From: Bursaphelenchus xylophilus
Taxonomy: Eukaryota; Nematoda; Chromadorea; Rhabditida; Aphelenchoididae
Length of the DNA: 64,000 nt
NCBI GenBank assembly: GCA_904066235.2
Contig: CAJFCV020000004.1
Location: forward strand, 10,230,001-10,294,000
Direction: 5' to 3'
The notes under the pieces were generated by a model. It did no database searches. It was not told the origin of the DNA and saw only the letters and a program-made list of their open reading frames with translations. Each line of letters begins with the position of its first letter. Position 1 is the stretch's first letter. Position numbers and translations under genes: made by a program. Below are positions 54,801 to 64,000 of the stretch, in pieces.

Positions 54801-57800
54801 TCGTTGGGGTTCCAGAAGAAGCAGTTGGAGTTTCTGTGGAACCAGTTGCAGTGCTCGTGAAAGGCGTAGTCTCAGAGCTCGTTGGTGTCCCAGAAGAAGC
54901 AGTTGGAGTTTCTGTGGAAGGAGATGGACTGCTTGTGAACGGCGTAGTCTCAGAGCTCGTTGGTGTTCCAGAAGAAGCAGTTGGAGTTTCTGTGGAAGGA
55001 GATGGACTGCTTGTGAACGGCGTAGTCTCAGAGCTCGTTGGGGTTCCAGAAGAAGCAGTTGGAGTTTCTGTGGAACCAGTTGCAGTGCTCGTGAAAGGCG
55101 TAGTCTCAGAGCTCGTTGGGGTTCCAGAAGAAGCAGTTGGAGTTTCTGTGGAACCAGTTGCAGTGCTCGTGAAAGGCGTAGTCTCAGAGCTCGTTGGGGT
55201 TCCAGAAGAAGCAGTTGGAGTTTCTGTGGAACCAGTTGCAGTGCTCGTGAAAGGCGTAGTCTCAGAGCTCGTTGGGGTTCCAGAAGAAGCTGTTGGAGTT
55301 TCTGTGGAACCAGTTGCAGTGGTCGTGAAAGGCGTAGTCTCAGAGCTCGTTGGTGTCCCGGAAGAAGCAGTTGGAGTTTCTGTGGAAGGAGATGGACTGC
55401 TTGTGAAAGGCGTAGTCTCAGAGCTCGTTGGTGTCCCAGAAGAAGCAGTTGGAGTTTCTGTGGAAGGAGATGGACTGCTTGTGAAAGGCGTAGTCTCAGA
55501 GCTCGTTGGTGTCCCAGAAGAAGCAGTTGGAGTTTCTGTGGAACCAGTTGCAGTGCTCGTGAAAGGCGTAGTCTCAGAGCTCGTTGGTGTTCCAGAAGAA
55601 GCAATTGGAGTTTCTGTGGAACCAGTTGCAGTGCTCGTGAAAGGCGTAGTCTCAGAGCTCGTTGGGGTTCCAGAAGAAGCTGTTGGAGTTTCTGTGGAAC
55701 CAGTTGCAGTGCTCGTGAAAGGCGTAGTCTCAGAGCTCGTTGGTGTTCCAGAAGAAGCAATTGGAGTTTCTGTGGAACCAGTTGCAGTGCTCGTGAAAGG
55801 CGTAGTCTCAGAGCTCGTTGGTGTCCCAGAAGAAGCAGTTGGAGTTTCTGTGGAAGGAGATGGACTGCTTGTGAAAGGCGTAGTCTCAGAGCTCGTTGGT
55901 GTCCCAGAAGAAGCAGTTGGAGTTTCTGTGGAAGGAGATGGACTGCTTGTGAAAGGCGTAGTCTCAGAGCTCGTTGGTGTCCCAGAAGAAGCAGTTGGAG
56001 TTTCTGTGGAACCAGTTGCAGTGCTCGTGAAAGGCGTAGTCTCAGAGCTCGTTGGTGTTCCAGAAGAAGCAATTGGAGTTTCTGTGGAACCAGTTGCAGT
56101 GCTCGTGAAAGGCGTAGTCTCAGAGCTCGTTGGGGTTCCAGAAGAAGCTGTTGGAGTTTCTGTGGAACCAGTTGCAGTGCTCGTGAAAGGCGTAGTCTCA
56201 GAGCTCGTTGGTGTTCCAGAAGAAGCAATTGGAGTTTCTGTGGAACCAGTTGCAGTGCTCGTGAAAGGCGTAGTCTCAGAGCTCGTTGGTGTCCCAGAAG
56301 AAGCAGTTGGAGTTTCTGTGGAAGGAGATGGACTGCTTGTGAAAGGCGTAGTCTCAGAGCTCGTTGGTGTCCCAGAAGAAGCAGTTGGAGTTTCTGTGGA
56401 ACCAGTTGCAGTGCTCGTGAAAGGCGTAGTCTCAGAGCTCGTTGGTGTTCCAGAAGAAGCAATTGGAGTTTCTGTGGAACCAGTTGCAGTGCTCGTGAAA
56501 GGCGTAGTCTCAGAGCTCGTTGGGGTTCCAGAAGAAGCTGTTGGAGTTTCTGTGGAACCAGTTGCAGTGGTCGTGAAAGGCGTAGTCTCAGAGCTCGTTG
56601 GGGTTCCAGAAGAAGCTGTTGGAGTTTCTGTGGAACCAGTTACAGTGCTCGTGAAAGGCGTAGTCTCAGAGCTCGTTGGGGTTCCAGAAGAAGCAGTTGG
56701 CGTTTCTGTGGAACCAGTTGCAGTGCTCGTGAAAGGCGTAGTCTCAGAGCTCGTTGGGGTTCCAGAAGAAGCAGTTGGAGTTTCTGTGGAACCAGTTGCA
56801 GTGCTCGTGAAAGGCGTAGTCTCAGAGCTCGTTGGTGTTCCAGAAGAAGCAATTGGAGTTTCTGTGGAACCAGTTGCAGTGCTCGTGAAAGGCGTAGTCT
56901 CAGAGCTCGTTGGTGTTCCAGAAGAAGCAATTGGAGTTTCTGTGGAACCAGTTGCAGTGCTCGTGAAAGGCGTAGTCTCAGAGCTCGTTGGGGTTCCAGA
57001 AGAAGCAGTTGGAGTTTCTGTGGAACCAGTTGCAGTGGTCGTGAAAGGCGTAGTCTCAGAGCTCGTTGGGGTTCCAGAAGAAGCTGTTGGAGTTTCTGTG
57101 GAACCAGTTACAGTGCTCGTGAAAGGCGTAGTCTCAGAGCTCGTTGGGGTTCCAGAAGAAGCAGTTGGCGTTTCTGTGGAACCAGTTGCAGTGCTCGTGA
57201 AAGGCGTAGTCTCAGAGCTCGTTGGGGTTCCAGAAGAAGCAGTTGGCGTTTCTGTGGAACCAGTTGCAGTGCTCGTGAAAGGCGTAGTCTCAGAGCTCGT
57301 TGGGGTTCCAGAAGAAGCAGTTGAAGTTTCTGTGGAACCAGTTGCAGTGCTCGTGAAAGGCGTAGTCTCAGAGCTCGTTGGGGTTCCAGAAGAAGCAGTT
57401 GGAGTTTCTGTGGAACCAGTTGCAGTGCTCGTGAAAGGCGTAGTCTCAGAGCTCGTTGGGGTTCCAGAAGAAGCTGTTGGAGTTTCTGTGGAACCAGTTG
57501 CAGTGCTCGTGAAAGGCGTAGTCTCAGAGCTCGTTGGTGTTCCAGAAGAAGCAATTGGAGTTTCTGTGGAACCAGTTGCAGTGCTCGTGAAAGGCGTAGT
57601 CTCAGAGCTCGTTGGTGTCCCAGAAGAAGCAGTTGGAGTTTCTGTGGAAGGAGATGGACTGCTTGTGAAAGGCGTAGTCTCAGAGCTCGTTGGTGTCCCA
57701 GAAGAAGCAGTTGGAGTTTCTGTGGAACCAGTTGCAGTGCTCGTGAAAGGCGTAGTCTCAGAGCTCGTTGGTGTTCCAGAAGAAGCAATTGGAGTTTCTG

Positions 57801-60800
57801 TGGAACCAGTTGCAGTGCTCGTGAAAGGCGTAGTCTCAGAGCTCGTTGGTGTTCCAGAAGAAGCTGTTGGAGTTTCTGTGGAACCAGTTGCAGTGCTCGT
57901 GAAAGGCGTAGTCTCAGAGCTCGTTGGTGTTCCAGAAGAAGCAGTTGGAGTTTCTGTGGAACCAGTTGCAGTGCTCGTGAAAGGCGTAGTCTCAGAGCTC
58001 GTTGGTGTTCCAGAAGAAGCAATTGGAGTTTCTGTGGAACCAGTTGCAGTGCTCGTGAAAGGCGTAGTCTCAGAGCTCGTTGGTGTTCCAGAAGAAGCAA
58101 TTGGAGTTTCTGTGGAACCAGTTGCAGTGCTCGTGAAAGGCGTAGTCTCAGAGCTCGTTGGGGTTCCAGAAGAAGCAGTTGGAGTTTCTGTGGAACCAGT
58201 TGCAGTGGTCGTGAAAGGCGTAGTCTCAGAGCTCGTTGGGGTTCCAGAAGAAGCTGTTGGAGTTTCTGTGGAACCAGTTACAGTGCTCGTGAAAGGCGTA
58301 GTCTCAGAGCTCGTTGGGGTTCCAGAAGAAGCAGTTGGCGTTTCTGTGGAACCAGTTGCAGTGCTCGTGAAAGGCGTAGTCTCAGAGCTCGTTGGGGTTC
58401 CAGAAGAAGCAGTTGGCGTTTCTGTGGAACCAGTTGCAGTGCTCGTGAAAGGCGTAGTCTCAGAGCTCGTTGGGGTTCCAGAAGAAGCAGTTGAAGTTTC
58501 TGTGGAACCAGTTGCAGTGCTCGTGAAAGGCGTAGTCTCAGAGCTCGTTGGTGTTCCAGAAGACGCTGTTGGAGTTTCTGTGGAAGGAGATGGACTGCTT
58601 GTGAAAGGCGTAGTCTCAGAGCTCGTTGGTGTTCCAGAAGCAGCTGTTGGAGTTTCTGTGGAAGGTGATGGACTGCTTGTGAACGGCGTAGTCTCAGAGC
58701 TCGTTGGTGTTCCAGAAGAAGCTGTTGGAGTTTCTGTGGAAGGAGATGGACTGCTTGTGAACGGCGTAGTCTCAGAGCTCGTTGGTGTTCCAGAAGACGC
58801 TGTTGGAGTTTCTGTGGAAGGTGATGGACTGCTTGTGAACGGCGTAGTCTCAGAGCTCGTTGGTGTTCCAGAAGAAGCTGTTGGAGTTTCTGTGGAACCA
58901 GTTGCAGTGCTCGTGAAAGGCGTAGTCTCAGAGCTCGTTGGGGTTCCAGAAGAAGCTGTTGGAGTTTCTGTGGAAGGAGATGGACTGCTTGTGAACGGCG
59001 TAGTCTCAGAGCTCGTTGGTGTTCCAGAAGACGCTGTTGGAGTTTCTGTGGAACCAGTTGCAGTGCTCGTGAAAGGCGTAGTCTCAGAGCTTGTTGGGGT
59101 TCCAGAAGAAGCAGTTGGAGTTTCTGTGGAACCAGTTGCAGTGCTCGTGAAAGGCGTAGTCTCAGAGCTCGTTGGGGTTCCAGAAGAAGCAGTTGGCGTT
59201 TCTGTGGAACCAGTTGCAGTGCTCGTGAAAGGCGTAGTCTCAGAGCTCGTTGGGGTTCCAGAAGAAGCAGTTGGAGTTTCTGTGGAACCAGTTGCAGTGC
59301 TCGTGAAAGGCGTAGTCTCAGAGCTCGTTGGTGTTCCAGAAGAAGCAGTTGGAGTTTCTGTGGAACCAGTTGCAGTGCTCGTGAAAGGCGTAGTCTCAGA
59401 GCTCGTTGGTGTTCCAGAAGAAGCTGTTGGAGTTTCTGTGGAACCAGTTGCAGTGCTCGTGAAAGGCGTAGTCTCAGAGCTCGTTGGGGTTCCAGAAGAA
59501 GCAGTTGGAGTTTCTGTGGAACCAGTTGCAGTGCTCGTGAAAGGCGTAGTCTCAGAGCTCGTTGGGGTTCCAGAAGAAGCAGTTGGAGTTTCTGTGGAAC
59601 CAGTTGCAGTGCTCGTGAAAGGCGTAGTCTCAGAGCTCGTTGGGGTTCCAGAAGAAGCAGTTGGAGTTTCTGTGGAACCAGTTGCAGTGCTCGTGAAAGG
59701 CGTAGTCTCAGAGCTCGTTGGGGTTCCAGAAGAAGCAGTTGGAGTTTCTGTGGAACCAGTTGCAGTGCTCGTGAAAGGCGTAGTCTCAGAGCTCGTTGGG
59801 GTTCCAGAAGAAGCAGTTGGCGTTTCTGTGGAACCAGTTGCAGTGCTCGTGAAAGGCGTAGTCTCAGAGCTCGTTGGGGTTCCAGAAGAAGCAGTTGGAG
59901 TTTCTGTGGAACCAGTTGCAGTGCTCGTGAAAGGCGTAGTCTCAGAGCTCGTTGGGGTTCCAGAAGAAGCTGTTGGAGTTTCTGTGGAACCAGTTGCAGT
60001 GCTCGTGAAAGGCGTAGTCTCAGAGCTTGTTGGGGTTCCAGAAGAAGCAGTTGGAGTTTCTGTGGAACCAGTTGCAGTGCTCGTGAAAGGCGTAGTCTCA
60101 GAGCTCGTTGGTGTTCCAGAAGAAGCTGTTGGAGTTTCTGTGGAACCAGTTGCAGTGCTCGTGAAAGGCGTAGTCTCAGAGGTCGTTGGGGTTCCAGAAG
60201 AAGCAGTTGGAGTTTCTGTGGAACCAGTTGCAGTGCTCGTGAAAGGCGTAGTCTCAGAGCTCGTTGGGGTTCCAGAAGAAGCAGTTGGAGTTTCTGTGGA
60301 ACCAGTTGCAGTGCTCGTGAAAGGCGTAGTCTCAGAGCTCGTTGGGGTTCCAGAAGAAGCAGTTGGAGTTTCTGTGGAACCAGTTGCAGTGCTCGTGAAA
60401 GGCGTAGTCTCAGAGCTCGTTGGGGTTCCAGAAGAAGCTGTTGGAGTTTCTGTGGAACCAGTTGCAGTGCTCGTGAAAGGCGTAGTCTCAGAGCTCGTTG
60501 GGGTTCCAGAAGAAGCAGTTGGAGTTTCTGTGGAACCAGTTGCAGTGCTCGTGAAAGGCGTGGTCTCAGAGCTCGTTGGTGTTCCAGAAGACGCTGTTGG
60601 AGTTTCTGTGGATGGAGATGGACTGCTTGTGAAAGGCGTAGTCTCAGAGCTCGTTGGGGTTCCAGAAGAAGCTGTTGGAGTTTCTGTGGAACCAGTTGCA
60701 GTGCTCGTGAAAGGCGTAGTCTCAGAGCTTGTTGGGGTTCCAGAAGAAGCAGTTGGAGTTTCTGTGGAACCAGTTGCAGTGCTCGTGAAAGGCGTAGTCT

Positions 60801-63800
60801 CAGAGCTCGTTGGGGTTCCAGAAGAAGCAGTTGGAGTTTCTGTGGAACCAGTTGCAGTGCTCGTGAAAGGCGTAGTCTCAGAGGTCGTTGGGGTTCCAGA
60901 AGAAGCTGTTGGAGTTTCTGTGGAAGGAGATGGACTGCTTGTGAAAGGCGTGGTCTCAGAGCTCGTTGGTGTTCCAGAAGAAGCTGTTGGAGTTTCTGTG
61001 GAACCAGTTGCAGTGCTCGTGAAAGGCGTAGTCTCAGAGCTCGTTGGGGTTCCAGAAGAAGCAGTTGGAGTTTCTGTGGAACCAGTTGCAGTGCTCGTGA
61101 AAGGCGTAGTCTCAGAGCTCGTTGGGGTTCCAGAAGAAGCTGTTGGAGTTTCTGTGGAAGGAGATGGACTGCTTGTGAAAGGCGTGGTCTCAGAGCTCGT
61201 TGGTGTTCCAGAAGACGCTGTTGGAGTTTCTGTGGATGGAGATGGACTGCTTGTGAAAGGCGTAGTCTCAGAGCTCGTTGGGGTTCCAGAAGAAGCTGTT
61301 GGAGTTTCTGTGGAACCAGTTGCAGTGCTCGTGAAAGGCGTAGTCTCAGAGCTCGTTGGGGTTCCAGAAGAAGCTGTTGGAGTTTCTGTGGAAGGAGATG
61401 GACTGCTTGTGAAAGGCGTGGTCTCAGAGCTCGTTGGTGTTCCAGAAGACGCTGTTGGAGTTTCTGTGGATGGAGATGGACTGCTTGTGAAAGGCGTAGT
61501 CTCAGAGCTCGTTGGGGTTCCAGAAGAAGCTGTTGGAGTTTCTGTGGAACCAGTTGCAGTGCTCGTGAAAGGCGTAGTCTCAGAGCTTGTTGGGGTTCCA
61601 GAAGAAGCAGTTGGAGTTTCTGTGGAACCAGTTGCAGTGCTCGTGAAAGGCGTAGTCTCAGAGCTCGTTGGTGTTCCAGAAGAAGCTGTTGGAGTTTCTG
61701 TGGAACCAGTTGCAGTGCTCGTGAAAGGCGTAGTCTCAGAGGTCGTTGGGGTTCCAGAAGAAGCAGTTGGAGTTTCTGTGGAACCAGTTGCAGTGCTCGT
61801 GAAAGGCGTAGTCTCAGAGCTCGTTGGGGTTCCAGAAGAAGCAGTTGGAGTTTCTGTGGAACCAGTTGCAGTGCTCGTGAAAGGCGTAGTCTCAGAGCTC
61901 GTTGGGGTTCCAGAAGAAGCAGTTGGAGTTTCTGTGGAACCAGTTGCAGTGCTCGTGAAAGGCGTAGTCTCAGAGCTCGTTGGGGTTCCAGAAGAAGCTG
62001 TTGGAGTTTCTGTGGAACCAGTTGCAGTGCTCGTGAAAGGCGTAGTCTCAGAGCTCGTTGGGGTTCCAGAAGAAGCAGTTGGAGTTTCTGTGGAACCAGT
62101 TGCAGTGCTCGTGAAAGGCGTGGTCTCAGAGCTCGTTGGTGTTCCAGAAGACGCTGTTGGAGTTTCTGTGGATGGAGATGGACTGCTTGTGAAAGGCGTA
62201 GTCTCAGAGCTCGTTGGGGTTCCAGAAGAAGCTGTTGGAGTTTCTGTGGAACCAGTTGCAGTGCTCGTGAAAGGCGTAGTCTCAGAGCTTGTTGGGGTTC
62301 CAGAAGAAGCAGTTGGAGTTTCTGTGGAACCAGTTGCAGTGCTCGTGAAAGGCGTAGTCTCAGAGCTCGTTGGGGTTCCAGAAGAAGCAGTTGGAGTTTC
62401 TGTGGAACCAGTTGCAGTGCTCGTGAAAGGCGTAGTCTCAGAGCTCGTTGGGGTTCCAGAAGAAGCAGTTGGAGTTTCTGTGGAACCAGTTGCAGTGCTC
62501 GTGAAAGGCGTAGTCTCAGAGCTCGTTGGTGTTCCAGAAAAAGCTGTTGGAGTTTCTGTGGAACCAGTTGCAGTGCTCGTGAAAGGCGTAGTCTCAGAGC
62601 TCGTTGGGGTTCCAGAAGACGCTGTTGGAGTTTCTGTGGATGGAGATGGACTGCTTGTGAAAGGCGTAGTCTCAGAGCTCGTTGGTGTTCCAGAAGACGC
62701 TGTTGGAGTTTCTGTGGATGGAGATGGACTGCTTGTGAAAGGCGTAGTCTCAGAGCTCGTTGGTGTTCCAGAAGCAGCTGTTGGAGTTTCTGTGGAAGGT
62801 GATGGACTGCTTGTGAACGGCGTAGTCTCAGAGCTCGTTGGTGTTCCAGAAGAAGCTGTTGGAGTTTCTGTGGAAGGAGATGGACTGCTTGTGAACGGCG
62901 TAGTCTCAGAGCTCGTTGGTGTTCCAGAAGACGCTGTTGGAGTTTCTGTGGAAGGAGATGGACTGCTTGTGAAAGGCGTAGTCTCAGAGCTCGTTGGTGT
63001 TCCAGAAGACGTTGTTGGAGTTTCTGTGGATGGAGATGGACTGCTTGTGAAAGGCGTAGTCTCAGAGCTCGTTGGTGTTCCAGAAGACGCTGTTGGAGTT
63101 TCTGTGGAAGGAGATGGACTGCTTGTGAAAGGCGTAGTCTCAGAGCTCGTTGGTGTTCCAGAAGACGTTGTTGGAGTTTCTGTGGAAGGAGATGGACTGC
63201 TTGTGAACGGCGTAGTCTCAGAGCTCGTTGGGGTTCCAGAAGAAGCTGTTGGAGTTTCTGTGGAACCAGTTGCAGTGCTCGTGAAAGGCGTAGTCTCAGA
63301 GCTCGTTGGGGTTCCAGAAGAAGCAGTTGGCGTTTCTGTGGAACCAGTTGCAGTGCTCGTGAAAGGCGTAGTCTCAGAGCTCGTTGGGGTTCCAGAAGAA
63401 GCAGTTGGAGTTTCGGTGGAACCAGTTGCAGTGCTCGTGAAAGGCGTAGTCTCAGAGCTCGTTGGGGTTCCAGAAGAAGCAGTTGGAGTTTCTGTGGAAC
63501 CAGTTGCAGTGCTCGTGAAAGGCGTAGTCTCAGAGCTCGTTGGGGTTCCAGAAGAAGCAGTTGGAGTTTCTGTGGAACCAGTTGCAGTGCTCGTGAAAGG
63601 CGTAGTCTCAGAGCTCGTTGGGGTTCCAGAAGAAGCAGTTGGAGTTTCTGTGGAACCAGTTGCAGTGCTCGTGAAAGGCGTAGTCTCAGAGCTCGTTGGG
63701 GTTCCAGAAGAAGCTGTTGGAGTTTCTGTGGAACCAGTTGCAGTGCTCGTGAAAGGCGTAGTCTCAGAGCTCGTTGGGGTTCCAGAAGAAGCAGTTGGAG

Positions 63801-64000
63801 TTTCTGTGGAACCAGTTGCAGTGCTCGTGAAAGGCGTAGTCTCAGAGCTCGTTGGGGTTCCAGAAGAAGCTGTTGGAGTTTCTGTGGAAGGAGATGGACT
63901 GCTTGTGAAAGGCGTAGTCTCAGAGCTCGTTGGTGTTCCAGAAGACGCTGTTGGAGTTTCTGTGGATGGAGATGGACTGCTTGTGAAAGGCGTAGTCTCA
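48809..64000 (-). CDS. giant mucin with ShKT domains, 3' part (5' end beyond the right edge)
   Basis: Exons, 5' to 3': 49500-64000 (continues right), 49019-49456 and 48809-48975, with TAG at 48809-48811. About 5,030 residues are visible. The large exon reads as about 183 repeats of 26 residues, unit TSSETTPFTSTATGS plus TETPTASSGTP, rich in Ser, Thr and Pro and so a dense O-glycosylation platform. Four ShKT domains follow: 49525-49635 (8 Cys), 49352-49455 (6 Cys), 49041-49133 (7 Cys) and 48872-48973 (6 Cys), with SCGNC, SCNSC, SCGGC and SCGTC ends. The frame is fixed by these domains, by good splice sites (A|GTAAGT, TTTAG) and by continuity of the repeat. Toxocara surface-coat mucins have the same plan (Ser/Thr repeats plus SXC domains), so a secreted surface-coat, gut or pharynx mucin is likely. 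No Met occurs in the repeat, so the start is outside the window. ShKT is named after a sea-anemone toxin but is common in nematode extracellular proteins; nothing here points to toxicity. Confidence 0.85.
49700..64000 (-). repeat. 78-bp tandem array (about 183 units) coding for the mucin repeat
   Basis: Unit length is a constant 78 bp. Two main unit types alternate in blocks: one with GAACCAGTTGCAGTGCTCGT, one with GAAGGAGATGGACTGCTTGT (as read on +), which on the coding strand give TSTATGS or TSSPSPS. Each unit has GAGCTC. Lesser variants (GAAGACGCT, GAGGTCGTT, GCAATTGGA, GTTACAGTG) mark blocks. Confidence 0.95.

Noticed and set aside
49539..56462. 2,307-codon minus strand ORF rich in Leu, Gln and Arg (and the similar ORFs at 56,640-56,930 and 57,108-58,100)
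   Set aside because: Another shadow frame of the mucin repeat; it does not reach the ShKT domains in frame and is broken at single-base variants.
49516..57324. 2,602-codon + strand ORF rich in Trp, Cys, Arg and Ser
   Set aside because: It is an out-of-frame reading of the 78-bp mucin repeat. It has no link to any non-repeat domain on the + strand, while the minus Thr/Ser frame continues into ShKT exons.
49700..64000. CRISPR array or satellite DNA
   Set aside because: Units are directly adjacent with no unique spacers, length is a multiple of three, and the frame joins coding exons; this is a coding tandem repeat.

Overview
The window reads as nuclear DNA of a nematode, most likely a rhabditid. 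The evidence is a cluster of five-exon serpentine chemoreceptor genes, two seven-exon peroxisomal acyl-CoA oxidases of the ascaroside-pathway type, ShKT (SXC) domains on a mucin, a group-3 LEA-like protein, very short introns (about 38-100 bp) with TTTCAG-like acceptors, and dense TA-flanked transposon relics. I cannot name the species. There are no bacterial-type operons, CRISPR arrays or rRNA genes.

Layout. 1-2.4 kb: the last exon of a Thr/Ser-rich secreted protein (+) and a small single-pass membrane protein (+). 2.8-5.8 kb: a dead mariner and a 1.5-kb foldback element. 6.1-6.8 kb: a LEA-like gene (-). 7-10 kb: mostly repeats. 10.1-12.7 kb: an isolated chemoreceptor (SR1, -). 13-20 kb: repeats, foldback elements and one doubtful tail-anchored gene. 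20.1-30.6 kb: four chemoreceptors (SR2-SR5, -), arising from duplication of a two-gene unit; the 3.8-kb second intron of SR5 is full of transposons. 30.9-41.1 kb: two tandem acyl-CoA oxidases (-), the first with a one-base frameshift, the second intact. 43.5-46 kb: an eight-exon nucleotide-sugar transporter (-) with a foldback element carrying a tRNA-like Pol III unit in one intron. 47.2-48.4 kb: a small secreted protein (+). 48.8 kb to the right edge: the 3' end of a very large mucin gene (-), with four ShKT domains preceded by about 183 copies of a 78-bp (26-residue) Ser/Thr/Pro repeat. The mucin runs out of the window.

Most real genes here have split exons, and several have no usable ATG in the last exon, so long single-frame ORFs mislead. 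The two longest single-frame ORFs (thousands of codons across 49.5-58 kb) are shadows of the mucin repeat. Exon chains were built by hand from splice sites, reading phase and paralog comparison.

The genes do not form one pathway. The oxidases (peroxisomal beta-oxidation, in C. elegans used to shorten ascaroside pheromone side chains) next to an expanded chemoreceptor cluster is suggestive, but the link is inference. The strongest unusual items are the mucin repeat exon with its higher-order repeat structure, the Pol III-like unit inside a foldback element, the paired oxidases that record MITE gain and gene decay, and a set of TA-flanked foldback elements sharing a CAGGGTG terminus.
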